Shown here: one piece after another, positions 21,840 to 28,517 of the stretch
Layout: every line of letters starts with the position of its first letter
Numbering within the stretch: position 1 is the stretch's first letter
The notes under the pieces: model-generated
What the model was told of the DNA's origin: nothing
Seen by the model: only the letters and a program-made list of their open reading frames with translations
Databases searched by the model: none
Translations under genes and position numbers: made by a program
Assembly: GCA_036897485.1 (NCBI GenBank)
Contig: JAYMTF010000900.1
Coordinates: 1 to 28,517 of the forward strand
Origin: Pelargonium nanum
Lineage: Eukaryota > Streptophyta > Magnoliopsida > Geraniales > Geraniaceae
Direction: 5' to 3'
DNA: 28,517 nucleotides

Positions 21840-23714
21840 CTATGTCTTATTCTCAAGCTCTCTCAGTTCTGTCCACAGTTTCGGGTCATCAAAATCCTTA
21901 ATAACAAAACTTGCTCCAGCATCCGCCAATAATTTTTCAGGGTTCCTTGTCCCTAAACCCACTACCGGCATCCCAGCTCCCATTCCCGCTTTTATTCCCG
22001 AAACAGAATCCTGACCAAAGCACAAGAGGTGAGATCATAATGGAATGCAGGAAGAGACTCTAATGCTTATGAAGCAAAGCCAAACCTCAAATACAAAAGT
22101 GTGCTTGTGCGACACTTGGAGTAGTTGGAGGGCCTTCAAGTAGGGATCAGGAAATGGTTTCACTCGGTCACATTCACCTGCAAGAACCACAACTTGGAAG
22201 AAATCTGACAGGCCCAACATGGATATCAAGAGGTCAGCATTTGGTTTTGGGGCGTTAGTCACTGCAGCCCGTTTCAAGCCACGATCTTCTATCCATTTTA
22301 GCAGCTTCGGCAAGCCTATCATGGGTTCCAATTGTTCAGATGCCAATCTGTATAGTTTCCATTTTCAACTCAATAAATTTGGTTTTAGAAGGGTTTCATT
22401 GTAAACAAGGGACTGAACTTATTCTGATGGTGATTAGGTCATCAGCCTAGCATACATTGTAATTTTTAGAAAGACAAAAAAAGCATAATTCAAACACAAA
22501 CAAAAATTGCAAACTAGAACGAGGAAATAAGATACTTTCACACGATTTCAAACACATTCTATAGGCTTGGAAGTTAAAACAGTTGGAGCTCAGACTAAAG
22601 AGAGACCTGATACTATACTTTTTAGAGCCATATCCAAAAGTTAGTGTAAAATTCTTGGAGATAGGTGACAAATATACGTGAAGTAGCTAAAAAATTACCT
22701 TTTATGACATTAGGAAGAAACTGAACACAATTTGACCTAAGAATCATACTCATACACCAAATTTCTTAACATAGCTATCCCGATGTATCATTTTGCTATG
22801 CTTGTGTTTTTAGTCATTGAATACAGTGAGTATTGAAATACATGAAGCAAAGATACCGTTGATTACCTCCTGAACCTGGCCTCCTTATCTTCCATAAATT
22901 TCATGGCTTTTGAGAATTCCCAATCAGGAAGGAGCATTCTAGATAGCTCTTCGTTATGCTTGCCACTGATATTCTGAATAAAGAACTCCTCGGTGATGGG
23001 GACCCCTCGATCATAACCAATCTGCGAAAACCTATGTCAGTTCGGATCAAGCAAACATGAGGACACACGATTTGAGAAATGAAAACAAATACTACCTCTT
23101 GAAGCATTTCACGGAAGGCATTGTAATGGATAGGATCCGAATCACATAGTGTTCCGTCAATATCGAACAGTACTGCTTCGAGAGGAGCAAGAAAACTGAG
23201 AGAGCAATTACTGCAATTGCACAAAATGGGATAAGGTAATCAAACCACAAATGCTAAGAAGAAAACCTAGCGGCTCTCCACAACATGGACCTGTGAGACC
23301 TCTTATAGTCAAGTGCTGTACAGGCAACATATTGCTACTGCTAATATGGTCCATTAGAGAAGCAAGAGAATTCAAGAAAATACAGGATCTTAAAATGAGT
23401 GGAACTAGTTATAAAACAACAAAAAAGGTCAAAACTTGAGATGGAAGCTGAAATGCATAACAGCCTATACACAGTGAAGACAAATCTATTTCCCTGAAAA
23501 GAAATTAATTCCATTTCAATCAAAATGACTAACCCAGCAAGCACAAATGAAACTAATACCTGTCTTTGTCTCTGTCTGTGTGTGAAGGTTGAGAAAAAGA
23601 GGAGATGGACATTCGAAGAGTGGGTGATTGATTGTGTCTGTAAATGGGGGATTTGGGCAAATGGGTGTTGCGTAAATAGGTAGAGACAATGGGATGATAG
23701 TGAGGAAGTATCAT
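21840..23714 (-). CDS. HAD-superfamily hydrolase (beta-phosphoglucomutase/sugar-phosphatase-like)
   Basis: Minus-strand exons: 23714 (or 23612)-23560, 23210-23096, 23021-22867, 22347-22086 and 22010-21840, all GT-AG and in phase. Starting at ATG 23612 gives 251 aa; ATG 23714, in the same open frame, adds 34 residues. HAD motifs, numbered from the short start: I, FDIDGT with D34 (nucleophile) and D36; II, T138 in AAVTNAP; III, K171 in VKPFPDPY; IV, E195-D196 in FEDSVSGIKAG. The helical cap lies between motifs I and II (GVPITEEFF, GKHNEELSR). It matches the Arabidopsis At2g38740 family, predicted to dephosphorylate small phosphorylated metabolites; the substrate is unknown. The upstream ATG has an A at -3 and a better context than the downstream one. 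The extension is rich in Ser, Thr, Pro, His and Arg and lacks acidic residues, so a targeting peptide is possible. A TATA-like ccataaaag lies at 23793-23801. Confidence 0.93.
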
Positions 23715-23792
23715 TTTTGGCTTGGAATTTACAAGTCTGTGACTGAGTCTGTTTTTCAATGGTTCTTCTGCTTCTGCAGATATCCCCTCCAC

Positions 23793-23801
23793 CTTTTATG
23801 G
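23793..23801 (-). promoter_or_regulatory. Putative TATA element of the HAD hydrolase gene
   Basis: The minus strand reads CCATAAAAG. This would place transcription start near 23765, upstream of both candidate start codons (23714 and 23612), and so favours inclusion of the upstream ATG in the mRNA. Confidence 0.35.
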
Positions 23802-24640
23802 GGTCGTCCCATTCTTCTAACTCCTTGTTTTGTCTTTTTGTCCCAATTTTCCTTCTCAACTTCTTTACTGCTCAGTTGTTCGGTACCACTTATCAACTTG
23901 TTGAAGTAGTGTAACAACCGAGACTCGTATATGAGAGTCCAATATCTATTAAATGGTGGATCACTCGGTTCGTATATCAATTCGAAAATAAAAAGCTGAC
24001 ATGGTTCACTTGGCTAAAACATCATGAACAACAACTAAAGACACTAGATTCCTCCCCATCAGCCTGAAAACCACGAACCACTGACAACGATTGCACCTGA
24101 AGTTCAAGTTGACCACGTAGAGTGTAGTCCTCTGCCAACCGCATCTCGCCACCATCGTGTATGTCATCTGATCTGATAGCAAACTCGAAGGTTGATCCGA
24201 TATCTCGATGACTCTGACGAAATCACCACCTTCAAGCCACATTCTCCTTCTCTGCAACCGCCTCCTGCTGTTCTACACGCACACCAACCAGAAAATCTAC
24301 CGTGAATCTACGCCGCCACTTTACAAACCCTAACAAAACCACAACTTATTATCAAAATAAAATCTCACTATTTTAATGAAAAAGACCGTAATTTGCTATA
24401 TGCAAATTCAAAAAAGTGTCGTCACTCCAAAATCAAAAGCAACCGTAATCGGACAAAAATTGTAACCGACTCTTGAAACGTAGTAGAGAAAGAGAGAGAC
24501 ACAGATCCTTTTAATCTATGATTAGTTAGCCCAAAAAGAGAGAAAAATATCCAAACTCGGAACAGTCATTCCTTTATTTGAAAGACATGTTGTAGAAAGT
24601 AGAAAGAATTACGTAAATACCACAACATCCAAAGCCGCAG
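23802..24640. other. Divergent intergenic region between the HAD gene and UMP-CMP kinase
   Basis: The region contains a stretch at 24006-24330 that is richer in GC than its surroundings and has open frames of 66-83 codons on the minus strand in two registers. None resembles a protein I know. A telo-box (AAACCCTAA) is at 24325-24333. At about 23915-23950 the words aaccgagactcg and atgagag resemble a sequence at 7660-7682. From about 24480 to 24640 the sequence is a plausible kinase promoter, without a clear TATA box. Confidence 0.45.
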
Positions 24641-25494
24641 TTGAACTCCTCTCTCCCAGATCTCTTTTCCCTCCACACTTTCTCTCTCTGGTAAGCTTCT
24701 TCTTCTCGATCTTCTTTTTCTCCATTTCTCGGTACCGGACGATTACTACAATTTTTTATTTATTTTTATACTATTAATCTACTGCTTTTGTATGTGTGTT
24801 CTCAGATTATGTGAATGTTCTCGTCAAACTAACATCACTCCATTTTGTTCCGCCTAAATGGAGATTTTTCTACTGTCTCTTCTTGTTTCAGTTTTTATTT
24901 TACGTTCAATTTGAAATCTGGTTTGGATCCAGGTAGTCTTTTTTATTGATTTGTTTTAACGTTGCTGCTTTTGCTTACGCTTCAGAATATCAGATCGTGT
25001 AAGAACTTTTACTATAGGTATTGGAAATGGGGTAGAATTTACTATGGCATCAGTTTATTGGAGTTTTTAGGCGCTGATTTGGGTCTATGGCATTGAATCC
25101 ATTTTATGAATTTACTTTCAAACGAGCATTGTGGTTTCTCTGCATCCAATCTCTCCTTTAGTTTTGATGGTTTTTGTTTTTGTTTTTATCAGTGAAGATC
25201 TGACTGATTTGATGCATGATTTTGGGGATTCAATCGAAGTAGTTTTATAATGTAATACATGAAAGACAAAAACATCTTAAAGTTTCAATATTGTGCATAG
25301 TGAAGCCAAAGGTCATTGATTGTAAAGATTAACAGAAGTTTCCTTGGAAATGGGATAAAGTTTTATATAATGTTGTGTTTGCTGGGCTTCATAATGTTTT
25401 GTATTTGCGCTAAGGGTGAATTTGACCATTATATCTCATTTGCTCTAGTTTTATGCAGATTAGATAACCACACACAACATACATAGTCAGGTTC
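24641..25494 (+). promoter_or_regulatory. Inferred 5'UTR exon and 5'UTR intron of UMP-CMP kinase
   Basis: A CT-rich leader (about 24641-24690) ends in CTCTCTCTG|gtaagc with donor GT at 24691-24692. A T-rich intron follows, and the acceptor ttatgcag ends at 25458. The coding exon therefore probably begins at 25459 with 36 nt of leader before ATG 25495. Leader introns of this kind are common in plant housekeeping genes and often raise expression. The transcription start is a guess. Confidence 0.55.
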
Positions 25495-28321
<2,827 letters not shown>

Positions 28322-28435
28322 GTTAAATTGAGAAATGGGATATTTGTCTTTGTCTATATGTGCACGTGTTGCTTCATATTTATAATTTGATTTAAGGGTA
28401 AAATGTATATCAGTTAAGTGTTATATCAGTTATAC

Positions 28436-28488
28436 TCAAAACTTCGTAGTTTTGAATAAATGACTTAATCAAAACTACGTAGTTTTAA
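28436..28488. repeat. Pair of 20-bp palindromes in a UMP-CMP kinase intron
   Basis: TCAAAACTTCGTAGTTTTGA (28436-28455) and TCAAAACTACGTAGTTTTAA (28469-28488) are each nearly self-complementary and match each other at 18 of 20 positions. A 13-bp spacer separates them. Two hairpins or one larger hairpin could form. The arrangement is like terminal inverted repeats of small MITEs, but element boundaries cannot be drawn because the window ends soon after. Confidence 0.7.
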
Positions 28489-28517
28489 TTTAATCTAAAC
28501 AAAAACCCTAAATGCAT

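Noticed and set aside
23553..23792. HAD coding frame extended to 23792
   Set aside because: The codon at 23792 is GTG, not ATG. The first in-frame ATGs are 23714 and 23612.

Overview
This window looks like AT-rich nuclear DNA of a flowering plant, almost certainly a eudicot. The genes are split by many short, T-rich GT-AG introns. The encoded proteins match plant-specific families such as phragmoplastin-type dynamins. Stowaway-like MITE ends and plant telo-box motifs also occur. Nothing in it looks bacterial: there are no operons, Shine-Dalgarno sites or CRISPR arrays. I assigned gene identities by reading spliced translations and recalling family sequences; no database search was run.

Layout: six protein genes sit on strictly alternating strands. 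(1) 1321-5418, minus: ribonucleotide reductase small subunit, RNR2A-like, 9 coding exons, 334 aa. (2) 7273-9768, plus: dienelactone-hydrolase family protein, 7 exons, 247 aa. (3) 10732-12516, minus: APC10/DOC1 subunit of the anaphase-promoting complex, 5 coding exons, 192 aa, probably with an extra 5'UTR exon near 13.6-13.75 kb. (4) 14917-20760, plus: DRP1-class dynamin-related protein, 15 exons, 614 aa. (5) 21840-23714, minus: HAD-superfamily hydrolase, 5 exons, 251 or 285 aa depending on the start codon. (6) 25495 to beyond the window end, plus: UMP-CMP kinase, first 147 codons present, with a 5'UTR intron. All reading frames stay open across every junction I propose.

The gaps hold promoters, UTRs, microsatellites and degenerate repeats. 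At least three ends or copies of one Stowaway-like MITE family occur: one partial at the left edge, one inside a hydrolase intron and one inside an APC10 intron. The last intron region contains a ~104-bp tandem duplication and a pair of 20-bp palindromes.

Functionally, RNR2 and UMP-CMP kinase act on nucleotide supply for DNA and RNA synthesis, APC10 on mitotic proteolysis, and DRP1 on membrane remodelling and cytokinesis. This gives the neighbourhood a proliferative flavour, but there is no sign that the genes form one physical system, and chance is the default explanation. I found no convincing novel multi-gene system. The more interesting points are small: the Val-Arg end of APC10, a 22-nt microexon, a possible N-terminal extension on the HAD protein, intronic MITEs, the UMP-kinase intron duplication, and an unassigned coding-like stretch at 24.0-24.33 kb.
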